Positions 50,594-59,325 of a stretch of 64,000 nucleotides of DNA are shown here, one piece after another. Below the pieces are notes generated by a model, which was not told the DNA's origin, did no database searches, and was given only the letters and a program-made list of their open reading frames with translations. Every line of letters starts with the position of its first letter. The first letter of the stretch is position 1. Position numbers and translations under genes: made by a program. Origin of the DNA: Isoptericola halotolerans (lineage in GTDB: Bacteria > Actinomycetota > Actinomycetes > Actinomycetales > Cellulomonadaceae); NCBI RefSeq assembly GCF_013149785.1, contig NZ_JABEZU010000001.1, positions 1,178,001 to 1,242,000 of the forward strand, read 5' to 3'.

Positions 50594-50807
50594 CCCGACC
50601 GCTGCCCGGCGCTGCTGCGCCGGCCGGACAGGATGTCCGGTAGGTCACAGACCGTCCATTTCTTGCCGATCGTCGTAGTTGCGTGAAGCAACAGGTCGAC
50701 CCAGGGTGCTCCGGCGTGTCGTCCGGCGGGCGACCGTCATCACCGTGCGACGCTCGATCCGGCGAGCACCGCAGACGGTTGGTGCCCGCACGGGGGAGGG
50801 GCACGCA
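50594..50807. other. Intergenic region before the ftsE operon
   Basis: No gene is recognised in these 214 bp. They must hold the ftsE promoter. A plausible GGGGGAGGGG ribosome-binding site ends close to the GTG at 50808. Confidence 0.4.
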
Positions 50808-51755
50808 GTGATCCGGTTCGAGAACGTCTCGAAGGTCTACGCCCGCGGGGCACGACCCGCGCTCGACGACGTCGACGTCGACATCGAGCGCGGCGAGTTC
50901 GTGTTCCTCGTCGGGGCGTCCGGCTCGGGCAAGTCGACGTTCCTGCGGCTCGTCCTGCGCGAGGAGCGCCCGACCGGCGGGCGGGTCTACGTCGCCGGTC
51001 GTGACCTGACCCGGCTCTCGGCCTGGAAGGTGCCGTCGTTGCGCCGCGGGATCGGCATGGTCTTCCAGGACTTCCGGCTGCTCCCGAACAAGAACGTCTA
51101 CGAGAACGTCGCCTTCGCGCTGCAGGTCATCGGCCGGCCTCGTCACACCATCCGCACCACGGTGCCGGAGGTCCTGGAGTGGGTCGGGCTCGACGGCAAG
51201 GAGAAGCGCCGCCCGCACGAGCTGTCCGGCGGCGAGCAGCAGCGGGTCGCCATCGCCCGGGCGTTCGTCAACCGGCCGCAGATCCTGCTCGCCGACGAGC
51301 CCACCGGAAACCTCGACCCGACCACGTCGCTCGGCATCATGCGCCTGCTTGACCGCATCAACAGCACCGGCACCACCGTGGTGATGGCGACGCACGACGA
51401 CGAGATCGTCAACGAGATGCGCCGCCGCGTGGTGGAGCTGTCCACCGGCCGGGTGGTGCGCGACGAGGCAGATGCGCAGTACGGCCGCCGCGAGGACATC
51501 CTGCCGCTCGTCGGTCCGGCGCCCGTGCTCGACGCCCCGGGTCGTGGGGTGCCGCGGCCCAGCGTGCCGAACCCGCGCATCGTCGTCCAGCCCGAACCGG
51601 GCGACCTCGCGGCGGAGCGGGCCGCGGAGGCCGCCCTCGAGCAGGGTGCCTTCGATCACGACGGCGCCCAGGACGACGCCGACGTGGCCGATCCCCCTGG
51701 CGTGGGGACACGGTCCCGACGCGCGATGTCCCGTGCCGGCGTCGAGGAGGCCTGA
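50808..51755 (+). CDS. ftsE: Cell division ATP-binding protein FtsE
   Basis: The 315-residue ABC ATPase has [22 protein letters not shown], Walker [11 protein letters not shown]-loop [21 protein letters not shown], signature [15 protein letters not shown], Walker [14 protein letters not shown] and H-loop [10 protein letters not shown]. About 85 residues after the ATPase core (from [14 protein letters not shown]) are Pro/Ala/Asp-rich and seem disordered, whereas typical FtsE has about 230 residues. It drives FtsX to activate cell-wall hydrolases at division. The GTG is preceded by a strong Shine-Dalgarno sequence. FtsX follows after 3 nt. Confidence 0.96.
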   Translation: MIRFENVSKVYARGARPALDDVDVDIERGEFVFLVGASGSGKSTFLRLVLREERPTGGRVYVAGRDLTRLSAWKVPSLRRGIGMVFQDFRLLPNKNVYENVAFALQVIGRPRHTIRTTVPEVLEWVGLDGKEKRRPHELSGGEQQRVAIARAFVNRPQILLADEPTGNLDPTTSLGIMRLLDRINSTGTTVVMATHDDEIVNEMRRRVVELSTGRVVRDEADAQYGRREDILPLVGPAPVLDAPGRGVPRPSVPNPRIVVQPEPGDLAAERAAEAALEQGAFDHDGAQDDADVADPPGVGTRSRRAMSRAGVEEA

Positions 51756-51758
51756 GCG

Positions 51759-52670
51759 GTGCGCCTGCAGTTCATCCTCGTCGAGGTCCTCCAAGGGCTG
51801 CGCCGCAACGCCACCATGGTGGTGTCGGTCATCCTTGTGACGTTCGTGTCCCTGATTTTCGTGGGAGCGGCCGCGCTGCTGCAGACCCAGGTCACCAAGC
51901 TCAAGGGGGACTGGTACGACCTCGTCGAGGTCTCCGTGTTCCTCTGTCCCGACGGTTCCACCGTCCCCACCTGTGCGGAGGGGGAAGCGACCGAGGCGCA
52001 GATCGAGGCGGTCGAGCGCGCCATCGACACCGAGCTCGGCGACCTCGTGGCGACCACGTACTTCGAGTCGAAGACCGAGGCCTTCGAGGCCTTCAGCGCG
52101 CGCTACCCCGACGGGTACCAGGGCACCCAGCTCACCGAGGAGGACATGCAGGCGTCCTACCGCCTCCAGCTGGCCGACCCCGAGCAGTACCAGGTCGTGG
52201 ACGACGTGCTGGGAGGTCGGGACGGCGTCGAGGTGATCGAGGACCAGCGGGCCGCCTTCGAGCCGCTCTTCCTCGCCCTGAACCGGGCCTCGCTGGTCGC
52301 CGTCGGGCTGGCGGCCGTCATGCTGCTCGCCGCCGCGCTGCTCATCACCACCACGATCCGCCTCTCCGCCGTGTCGAGACGGCGAGAAACAGGCATCATG
52401 CGTCTCGTGGGTGCCTCGAACCTCTTCGTGCAGCTCCCCTTCATGCTGGAGGGGGCGATCGCCGCGCTCGTGGGAGCCGTCCTGGCGGTGGGCGGGCTGT
52501 GGCTCGCCGTGCAGTACCTGGTGGTCGACTGGCTCGCCCAGTCCGTCGACTGGGTCAACTACGTCACGACTGCCGACGTGCTCGCCATCGCCCCGCTGCT
52601 GCTCGGCGTCGCCGTGGCGCTCGCCGTCGTGTCCTCCGTCGTCACCCTGCACCGATACACGAGGGTGTGA
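51759..52670 (+). CDS. ftsX: Cell division protein FtsX
   Basis: The 303-residue membrane protein has four helices: MVVSVILVTFVSLIFVGAAAL near the N-terminus, then after a large extracellular loop of about 110 residues (ECD with Cys in VFLCPDGSTVPTC) ASLVAVGLAAVMLLAAALLI, EGAIAALVGAVLAVGGLWLA and DVLAIAPLLLGVAVALAVV. The loop contacts the hydrolase outside the cell. The GTG start lies 3 nt after the ftsE stop, and the hydrolase gene follows after 4 nt. Confidence 0.95.
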   Translation: MRLQFILVEVLQGLRRNATMVVSVILVTFVSLIFVGAAALLQTQVTKLKGDWYDLVEVSVFLCPDGSTVPTCAEGEATEAQIEAVERAIDTELGDLVATTYFESKTEAFEAFSARYPDGYQGTQLTEEDMQASYRLQLADPEQYQVVDDVLGGRDGVEVIEDQRAAFEPLFLALNRASLVAVGLAAVMLLAAALLITTTIRLSAVSRRRETGIMRLVGASNLFVQLPFMLEGAIAALVGAVLAVGGLWLAVQYLVVDWLAQSVDWVNYVTTADVLAIAPLLLGVAVALAVVSSVVTLHRYTRV

Positions 52671-52674
52671 TCCC

Positions 52675-54228
52675 GTGAGTCAGCGTCCTGTGTCCCGCCT
52701 GCGCCGGATCGTCGGCGCCGCCGTCGTCGGCCTGCTCGTGCTGGGGCCGTCGGCGCCCGCGCTGGCCGACGAGATCGACGACCAGCGCGCCGCCGCCGAG
52801 CGGGAGAAGCGTGAGAAGGACGCGGAGCGGGAGGAGCTCGAGCTCGCGCTGGAGGACACCAACGCCGACTTCGCTCAGGCCGTGCTCGATCTCAACGCCG
52901 TCGAGGCCCGGCTGCCGGTCGCGCAGGCCGAGCTCGCCGAGGCGCAGGCCGCGTTGGCCGAGGCGCGTCGCAAGGCGGAGGTCCTCGCCACGCGCCTCGC
53001 GGACGCGGAGGACGAGGAGACCAGGATCTCGACCGAGATCGCCGACGGCGAGGGGCAGGCCGAGGCCGCGCGCTCCGACGTCGTGGCCATGGCTCGTGAG
53101 GCGTACCGGCGGGGCGACGACGTCAGCGCGCTCGGTCTGGTCACCGGCGCGCAGTCGACCCGCGAGTTCCTCGAGGACATGGCCGTCAACTCCTCGGCCG
53201 CCCGGAGCCAGTCACGTGCTGTCGCCGAGCTGCAGGAGGCAGAGACGGTGGCGCGCAACCAGGAGGCCCGGCTCGTCGCGATCCGCGAGACCATCGCCGA
53301 GCTCAAGGCCGAGGCCGACGCGAACGTCGTCGTCGCCCAGGAGGCCGAGCAGGCCGCCGTCGAGCGCAAGGCCGAGGTCGAACAGCTCATCGCGGAGCAG
53401 GAACAGCTCAAGGCCACCATCGAGGAGCGACGCGACGAGACCGTCGCCGAGCTCGAGGAGAACGAGGCCCAGCGCGCGACCCTCCAGGACGAGATCCAGG
53501 AGATCATCGTCAAGCAGGAGGAGCGCGACCGGCGCCTCGAGGAGGAGCGCAAGCAGCGCGAGGCCGAGGAGCGCAGGCAACGCGAGGCCGAGCAGAAGCG
53601 CGAGGCCGAGCGGCAGGCGCAGCGTGAGGCGGCTGAGCGCGAGAGCTCCCGTGGCGGCGGAGGGGGCGGCGGCTCCGGCTCCGGCGGCTCCGGCGGCGGC
53701 GGTGGCGGTGGCGGTGGCGGCTCCAGCTCCGGTGGCTCCGGTGGGGGCTCCGGCGGCGGTGGCGGTGGCGGCTCCAGCTCCGGCGGTGGTGGCGGCGGTG
53801 GAGGGGGCGGCGGCTCCGTGTCGGGTCCGTTCCTCGGCTGGCCGACGAACTACCGGGTGGTCACGAGCTCGTACGGCCAACGCTTCCACCCGATCTACAA
53901 CGCGTGGCGGCTGCACGCCGGGACGGACATCCGTTCCTACTGCGGCACCCCCATCTACTCGGCGCAGAGCGGTTACGTCGAGCAGGCGTACTACGGCAGC
54001 GGTCCGGGCAACAACGTGCTCATCAACCACGGGCGGCACAAGGGCGACAACGTCATGAGCCGGTACCTGCACCTGTCGCGCGACGTCGTCAGCGTGGGCC
54101 AGAAGGTCTCGAAGGGCGAGATCATCGGCTACTCGGGCAGCTCGGGCAGCTCGACGGCGTGCCACCTGCACTTCGAGGTGTTCGTCAACGGTCGCACGGT
54201 GGACCCGATGGGCGGCTGGCTCAACTGA
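52675..54228 (+). CDS. Secreted coiled-coil M23 metallopeptidase, probable FtsEX-activated hydrolase
   Basis: The 517-residue protein has a signal peptide (RRIVGAAVVGLLVLGPSAPALA), a long coiled coil (about 30-320, many EAE and KREAE repeats), a Gly/Ser linker (about 322-380) and an M23 domain (381-517). Zinc ligands are in RLHAGTDI (H414, D418) and TACHLHFEV (H499). The coiled coil plus LytM arrangement is that of EnvC-type activators, but here the LytM ligands are intact. Direct co-transcription with ftsX implies it is controlled by FtsEX. The GTG at 52675 follows ftsX by 4 nt. Confidence 0.92.
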   Translation: MSQRPVSRLRRIVGAAVVGLLVLGPSAPALADEIDDQRAAAEREKREKDAEREELELALEDTNADFAQAVLDLNAVEARLPVAQAELAEAQAALAEARRKAEVLATRLADAEDEETRISTEIADGEGQAEAARSDVVAMAREAYRRGDDVSALGLVTGAQSTREFLEDMAVNSSAARSQSRAVAELQEAETVARNQEARLVAIRETIAELKAEADANVVVAQEAEQAAVERKAEVEQLIAEQEQLKATIEERRDETVAELEENEAQRATLQDEIQEIIVKQEERDRRLEEERKQREAEERRQREAEQKREAERQAQREAAERESSRGGGGGGGSGSGGSGGGGGGGGGGSSSGGSGGGSGGGGGGGSSSGGGGGGGGGGGSVSGPFLGWPTNYRVVTSSYGQRFHPIYNAWRLHAGTDIRSYCGTPIYSAQSGYVEQAYYGSGPGNNVLINHGRHKGDNVMSRYLHLSRDVVSVGQKVSKGEIIGYSGSSGSSTACHLHFEVFVNGRTVDPMGGWLN

Positions 54229-54328
54229 GGCGGGCGTGACTATTCGCTGGACCGGCGCCGTCGGCCGCGTATCCTGGAATGTCGCTGACGCACGAACGTT
54301 GTAGCCCGCAGAGCAGGGAGGGAGAGCC

Positions 54329-54829
54329 ATGTCCAACAAGGCCAAGGGTGCCAAGAAGAAGCAGGACGACCCGCGCCAGGTCGTGGCGAACAACAAGAAG
54401 GCGCGCCACGACTTCACGATCGAGGACGTCTTCGAGGCCGGGATCGTGCTGTCCGGGACCGAGGTCAAGGCGTTGCGCATGGGCCGGGCGTCGCTGGTGG
54501 ACGGCTATGTCGCGATCGACCACGACGAGGCCTGGCTCGAGAACGTCCATATCCCTGAGTACTTCCAGGGCACGTGGAACAACCACGCCCCGAAGCGCAA
54601 GCGCAAGCTGCTGCTGCACCGCGAGGAGATCGACCGCCTCGGGGTGAAGTCCCGGGAGAAGGGGCACACGATCGTGCCGCTGCGGCTGTACTTCCTCGAC
54701 GGCCGGGCCAAGGTGGAGATCGCGCTGGCCCGAGGCAAGAAGGAGTACGACAAGCGCCAGACCCTGCGTGAGCAGCAGGACATGCGCGAGGCGCGGCGGG
54801 CCATCCGCCACAAGGAGCTCCTGGGCTGA
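54329..54829 (+). CDS. smpB: SsrA-binding protein SmpB
   Basis: The 166-residue protein binds tmRNA and brings it to stalled ribosomes. It shows [30 protein letters not shown] split, [53 protein letters not shown], and the C-terminal tail [18 protein letters not shown]. An extra Lys-rich N-terminus is present. The tmRNA gene is 1.3 kb downstream. Confidence 0.97.
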   Translation: MSNKAKGAKKKQDDPRQVVANNKKARHDFTIEDVFEAGIVLSGTEVKALRMGRASLVDGYVAIDHDEAWLENVHIPEYFQGTWNNHAPKRKRKLLLHREEIDRLGVKSREKGHTIVPLRLYFLDGRAKVEIALARGKKEYDKRQTLREQQDMREARRAIRHKELLG

Positions 54830-54835
54830 GCCGGG

Positions 54836-54865
54836 CCGTCGCCGCGCACGCAGCGTGCACGACGG
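54836..54865. terminator. Hairpin between convergent smpB and SgcJ-like genes
   Basis: Outer arms CCGTCG / CGACGG and inner arms GCACG / CGTGC form a 30-bp hairpin with a CAG loop. It lies between two convergent stop codons. Confidence 0.6.
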
Positions 54866-54875
54866 CGGTGCCCGC

Positions 54876-55550
54876 TCAGCGTTCGGCCGCCGGCACGGTG
54901 CCGGGCATCCACAGGAACTGGACGCGTTCCATGAGGGCCTTGCGCTGGGTGTTCTGGAACGCGGCGACGGACCAGCTCCCGTCTCCGTCGGCACGCACGA
55001 GCGTGTACGTCTGGACCTTGGTCGGGGTGCCGGGGGTGTCCCCCTCGTAGGTGTCGCCGCGGACGGTCAGGACGGCGACGTCGTGCGTGAGGAAGCGCAG
55101 GGCGAGGTAGGAGCTGTCCAGGCGGGTGCCCTCCAGCACGTCCTCGAACAGGGCGGCGTGGCTGTCGACGATGTCCTGGCGTCCGACGTAGTGCGTCCCG
55201 GCGAACGTGGTGTAGGTCGCGTCCGCCGTGAAGGCGGCACCGTAGGCCTCGGCGTCGTGGGCGGCCCAGGACGCTTCGAGCCCTTCGACGACGGCGCAGA
55301 CGTCGGCGGCCGCGTCGGGGTCGCCGGTGCCGCTCACCGGTGCGTCGGCGCAGTCGGCGACCCCGCCGGCGGCGACCCCGCTCGTGCCGTGCAGGTAGAC
55401 GGTGCCGCCCACGGCAGCGAGGGTGACGGCGGTTGCCGCACCGGCGGCCACCCACCACCACCGGAACCGTCGGGGGCCTGTCGTGAAGTCGGTCCCGGTG
55501 TCGGAGCCGGTGTCGGCGGCGGCGTCGAACGGGGCGGTCTGCGTGGTCAT
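54876..55550 (-). CDS. Membrane-anchored SgcJ/NTF2-like protein
   Basis: The 224-residue protein has an N-terminal cytoplasmic segment, one helix (WWWVAAGAATAVTLAAVGGTVYL) and an extracytoplasmic NTF2-like (DUF4440/SgcJ) domain with LEASWAAHDAEAYGAAFTADATYTTFAGTHYVGRQDI and TYTLVRADGDGSWSVAAFQNTQR. Two Cys residues in the linker might form a disulfide. It is divergent from a MarR regulator, which probably controls it. Confidence 0.82.
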   Translation of the reverse strand: MTTQTAPFDAAADTGSDTGTDFTTGPRRFRWWWVAAGAATAVTLAAVGGTVYLHGTSGVAAGGVADCADAPVSGTGDPDAAADVCAVVEGLEASWAAHDAEAYGAAFTADATYTTFAGTHYVGRQDIVDSHAALFEDVLEGTRLDSSYLALRFLTHDVAVLTVRGDTYEGDTPGTPTKVQTYTLVRADGDGSWSVAAFQNTQRKALMERVQFLWMPGTVPAAER

Positions 55551-55585
55551 CGTTGTCCTCCGGGGTTCATGAGATAATGAGTGTG

Positions 55586-55611
55586 TGCATGCAACTATTG
55601 CACGTGTGCAA
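55586..55611. promoter_or_regulatory. Palindromes between the SgcJ-like gene and marR
   Basis: TGCATGCA (55586-55593) and TTGCAC-GT-GTGCAA (55598-55611) are adjacent palindromes. They lie 14 nt before the MarR start and are the likely MarR operator. The TTGCAC half-site also occurs in the ArsR region at 44540. Confidence 0.65.
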
Positions 55612-55624
55612 CTAAGGAGCAACC

Positions 55625-56047
55625 GTGGACCTCACCACCGCCTACCGCCGCTACCTCGCCGCCGTGGTGCGCTTCCACCTGGCGGCTGCCGACGCCGGCG
55701 GCCTGGGCGCGACCGACTATCAGGCGGCGAGCCTGCTCGACTCCGAGGGGCCGATGACGTCCGGAGAGCTGGGGCGGATGCTCCGGTTGTCGCCCAGCGC
55801 GACGACCCGCGCGGTCGATCGGCTGATCGCGGCCGGCATCGCCGAGCGGGCGGCCGACCCGGACGACCGGCGTCGGATCCTCGTCCGGCACACCGGCCTG
55901 CTGCCCGACGGGCTGCTCGACCTCCTCGCGCGCGTGCAGGAACCCATCGGGGCGGCCGTCGCCGGGCTGACGGACGCGCAGCGGGAGGGGCTGGAGGTCT
56001 ACCTGCGCGCTGCGACCGAGGCGTACCGCGGCGCCCTCGATCGGTGA
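55625..56047 (+). CDS. MarR family transcriptional regulator
   Basis: The 140-residue protein shows the winged helix LGATDYQAASLLDSEGPMTSGELGRMLRLSPSATTRAVDRLIAAG followed by the wing RAADPDDRRRILV, all split across helices 2-5. AAGGAG lies 5 nt before the GTG start. It probably controls the divergent SgcJ-like gene in response to a small ligand. Confidence 0.92.
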   Translation: MDLTTAYRRYLAAVVRFHLAAADAGGLGATDYQAASLLDSEGPMTSGELGRMLRLSPSATTRAVDRLIAAGIAERAADPDDRRRILVRHTGLLPDGLLDLLARVQEPIGAAVAGLTDAQREGLEVYLRAATEAYRGALDR

Positions 56048-56150
56048 CCGGCGCCACGGCGGCCCGGCGGGGAATTATCCGTGCGGTCACCGCTGTTGGT
56101 GCACTACGATGGAACGACCGGCCCCAGGGTCGGTGCTTGACAACACCACA

Positions 56151-56518
56151 GGGGCTGATCGGTTTCGACGGTGGTCGTGATTCCAGGAGAAGCGGGCCGA
56201 GGAGGCAGGCTCATCTCGTGAACGATGCCTGCAAACCAATAGGTGCCGATAACAAGCGCACCGACTTCGCCCTCGCCGCCTGAGCGAGCCTCGAAGTCCG
56301 TGAGCCCGGGGTTCGCTCTCGACCCGGTCGCTCACGTCATCTAGAGAGCCACTGCTCGCAGTCCTCGTCGTCGGGACTGCGGGGACTCTCAGGCGACTGA
56401 GCCCGTCCACACCTTGTCTGCGTGAGTGTGGGGGCTGAGAAAAGCACAGCAGACTGCGCCCGGAGAAGTCCTGGAACAGCGTCACCGGACCCGGGTTCGA
56501 TTCCCGGCAGCTCCACCC
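56151..56518 (+). ncRNA. ssrA: tmRNA (transfer-messenger RNA)
   Basis: The 5' end GGGGCTGATCGGTTTCGAC and the 3' tRNA-like end GGGTTCGATTCCCGGCAGCTCC pair through GGGGCTG and CAGCTCC to form the acceptor stem, and the T-arm is normal. The tag reading frame (56245-56283) encodes ADNKRTDFALAA followed by TGA, with an ending typical of actinobacterial tags. The genome shows ACCC at the 3' end, so the terminal CCA is completed after transcription. Pseudoknot-rich sequence lies in between. Confidence 0.95.
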
Positions 56519-56655
56519 CGTGCACAAGGCCCGGACCCTGCCAGCAGCTGGCAGGGCCCGGGCCTTGTCGTCGTTCCCGGCAGGTGCGCGCAGGACGCGT
56601 GGACCGCGTCGAGCCGGGGTCGAGCCGCGGGTGCCGGGCGCGGCACACTGGGCTC

Positions 56656-59217
56656 ATGTCCGTGACCGCACTCGTCGATCTCCTCGCCGCCCCTCCGGCG
56701 CTCCCGGTCACCAGCGGCCTCGACGAGCTCCAGGCGGCGGTGCGGGCCTCCGGGACGGCGGTGCTGCAGTCCCCGCCGGGGAGCGGGAAGACGACCCTGG
56801 TCCCGCCCTCGCTCGCCGTCGCCCTGGGTGGCCGGGTGGTCGTCACCCAACCACGCCGGATCGCCGCTCGCGCCGGTGCTCGCCGGCTCGCGGGGCTCCT
56901 CGGTGAGCCCGTCGGCCGGACGGCCGGCTTCTCGGTGCGCGGTGACCGGCAGGCAGGCCCGGGGACTCTCGTGGAGTTCGTCACCGCCGGCACCCTGCTG
57001 CGCCGCCTGCAGCGCGACCCGGAGCTCCCCGGGGTCAGCGCCGTCGTGCTCGACGAGATCCACGAGCGGCAGGTCGACGGCGACCTCCTGCTCGCCGTGC
57101 TGACCGAGGTGCGCGCCGCGCTGCGCGAGGACCTCGTGGTCGTGGCCATGTCCGCCACCCTCGAGGCGGACCGCGTCGCCGGCCTGCTCGGCGCCGGGAC
57201 GTCCGTGGTCACCGTGCCGGGAGCGCTGCACCCGGTCTCGACCGTCTGGTGCCCGGGGCCGCGCACGGCACCGCGACTGACGCCGTCGGGCACCAGCCGT
57301 GAGTTCCTCGGTCATGTCACCGACGTCCTGGGGCGAGCGCTGCAGGAACAGTCCGGCGACGTCCTGGTCTTCCTGCCGGGCGCCCGGGAGGTCGACGACG
57401 TGGTGCGCCGCGCCCGTTCCGCCTGGGCCGGGGTCGACGTGCTGCCGCTGCACGGACGGCTGCCCGGCGCCGAGCAGGACCGCGCCCTGCGGCCGACGGA
57501 GAACCGCCGCGTCGTCGTCTCGACGGCGGTCGCGGAGTCCTCGCTCACCGTCCCGGGTGTCCGCGTCGTGGTGGACGCGGGCCTGGCCCGCGAGCCCCGG
57601 ACGGACCACCACCGGGGTCTGGCCGGACTCGTCACGTGCAGCGTGAGCCAGGCCGCCGCCGAGCAGCGCGCCGGTCGGGCCGGGCGTCAGGGCCCCGGGA
57701 CGGTGTACCGGTGCTGGTCCGCGGCGGAGCACGCCGGGCTGGCGCGCCACCCCCGGCCCGAGATCCTCACCGCCGACCTGACCGGCCCGATGCTCGAGCT
57801 CGCCCTGTGGGGCGCGCCGGGCGGCAGAGGGCTGGACCTGCTGGACCCGCCCCCGCCGGCGGCTGCCGCGGCTGCCCGGGCCGTGCTCGGTGAGCTCGGC
57901 GCCCTGTCGTCCGACGGTACGGTCACGGCGCGGGGCCGGGCGATCGCGGCGGTCGGGACCGACCCGCGTCTGGCCCGGGCGCTCCTGGACGGAGCGGAGA
58001 CCGTCGGTCCCCGCGTCGCTGCCGAGACCGTCGCACTGCTCGCGACCGACGGCGGCCCGAGCGACGTCGACCTGGCGGCGGCGCTGCGACGCCAGCGTTC
58101 CGCCCCGGGGCGGGGCAGCGCCTGGCGGCGCGAGGCGGACCGCTGGGAGCGGGTCGTCGCGCCGTCGAGCCGGGTCGCGCCGTCGAGCCGGGTCGCGCGG
58201 GACGACCGGGCCGCCACCTCGTCCGGGATGCCCGTGATGAGCCTCGATCTCGCCGTCGGGACCGTGACGGCGTTGGCCCATCCTGACCGCATCGCCCGTC
58301 GACGGCCGGGCACCGACCGCTACCTCATGGCGGGGGGAGCGGGCGCGCGCCTGGCGGGGGGCGCCCTGGCCGGCAGCGAGTGGCTCGCCGTCGCGGACGC
58401 GACCCGGTCGCCCGGGCAGCCCGACGCCGTCGTCCGGTCGGCGGTGCCGATCGACGAGGCCACCGCCCGTGAGGCGGGCGCAAGGTTGGTGGAGACCGTG
58501 GAGGACGTCGCCTGGCGGGACGGCCGGCTGGTGTCGCGCAGAGTGGTGCGGCTGGGGGCGATCGAGCTGTCTGCGGAACCGTTGAGCCGCCCGCCGTCCG
58601 ACCTGGTCGCGGCCGCCGTCCGCCAGGGCCTGCGCGCCGAAGGGCTCGACCTGGTGCCGTGGCCACCGGCGGCGGTCTCGCTGCGTCGTCGGCTGGCCTT
58701 CCTGCACGCCGCGCTGGGCGAACCGTGGCCGGACGTGTCCGACGAAGCGCTGGAGGAGTGCGTGCCGGCATGGCTCGGGCCGGACCTCGACGGCGTCCGC
58801 ACCGGCCGGGACCTGCGCCGCCTGGACACGACGACGGCGCTGCGCAGGCTGCTCCCGTGGCCCGAGGCTGCCCGTCTCGACGTGCTGGCCCCCGAGCGGG
58901 TCACCGTCCCCACCGGCTCGGCCCTGCGCGTGGACTACTCCGACCCGGCTCGGCCGGTCCTGGCCGTCCGGGTCCAGGAGGTCTTCGGCTGGCAGGGAGC
59001 ACCCGCCCTGGCCGGTGGCAGGGTGCCGCTGGTCCTGGAGCTGCTCTCGCCGGCGCGCCGGACCGCCGCCGTCACCGCCGACCTCGCGGGCTTCTGGCGC
59101 ACCGGCTACCCGCAGGTGCGGGCCGAGCTGCGTGGGCGGTACCCCAAGCACCCGTGGCCCGAGGACCCGGCGTCCGCCGGCGCGACGACCCGGACCAAGG
59201 GCGCCTCGCGCGGCTGA
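56656..59217 (+). CDS. hrpB: ATP-dependent helicase HrpB
   Basis: The 853-residue DEAH-box helicase has motif I QSPPGSGKTTLVP, QPRRIAARAGARRL, motif II VVLDEIHERQVDGDLLL, motif III SATL, and the C-terminal RecA domain with PGAREVDDVVRRARSAW and QRAGRAGRQGPGTVYR. The HrpB C-terminal domain follows (about 430-853) and ends with the RGRYPKHPWPEDP signature. HrpB is a conserved helicase of poorly known role. ATG at 56656 gives the family start. Confidence 0.95.
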   Translation: MSVTALVDLLAAPPALPVTSGLDELQAAVRASGTAVLQSPPGSGKTTLVPPSLAVALGGRVVVTQPRRIAARAGARRLAGLLGEPVGRTAGFSVRGDRQAGPGTLVEFVTAGTLLRRLQRDPELPGVSAVVLDEIHERQVDGDLLLAVLTEVRAALREDLVVVAMSATLEADRVAGLLGAGTSVVTVPGALHPVSTVWCPGPRTAPRLTPSGTSREFLGHVTDVLGRALQEQSGDVLVFLPGAREVDDVVRRARSAWAGVDVLPLHGRLPGAEQDRALRPTENRRVVVSTAVAESSLTVPGVRVVVDAGLAREPRTDHHRGLAGLVTCSVSQAAAEQRAGRAGRQGPGTVYRCWSAAEHAGLARHPRPEILTADLTGPMLELALWGAPGGRGLDLLDPPPPAAAAAARAVLGELGALSSDGTVTARGRAIAAVGTDPRLARALLDGAETVGPRVAAETVALLATDGGPSDVDLAAALRRQRSAPGRGSAWRREADRWERVVAPSSRVAPSSRVARDDRAATSSGMPVMSLDLAVGTVTALAHPDRIARRRPGTDRYLMAGGAGARLAGGALAGSEWLAVADATRSPGQPDAVVRSAVPIDEATAREAGARLVETVEDVAWRDGRLVSRRVVRLGAIELSAEPLSRPPSDLVAAAVRQGLRAEGLDLVPWPPAAVSLRRRLAFLHAALGEPWPDVSDEALEECVPAWLGPDLDGVRTGRDLRRLDTTTALRRLLPWPEAARLDVLAPERVTVPTGSALRVDYSDPARPVLAVRVQEVFGWQGAPALAGGRVPLVLELLSPARRTAAVTADLAGFWRTGYPQVRAELRGRYPKHPWPEDPASAGATTRTKGASRG

Positions 59218-59325
59218 GCGCCACCCGCGGTCACCGCGCGACGCGCGGAGATCCTGTGAATGCTGGACACTGAGTGCTCACGTCGTCATGGTGGGGGTGC
59301 CGACCGTCACCGGAGAGAGGTAGCC

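Noticed and set aside
53650-53820. Gly/Ser codon run in the M23 gene as an independent repetitive element
   Set aside because: It is an in-frame linker between coiled coil and catalytic domain, and the flanking protein continues normally on both sides.
56137-56142. TTGACA as the -35 of ssrA
   Set aside because: It lies only 9 nt before the mature 5' end of tmRNA, too close to serve that transcript. A TACGAT at 56105 is a better -10 candidate for a short-leader precursor.
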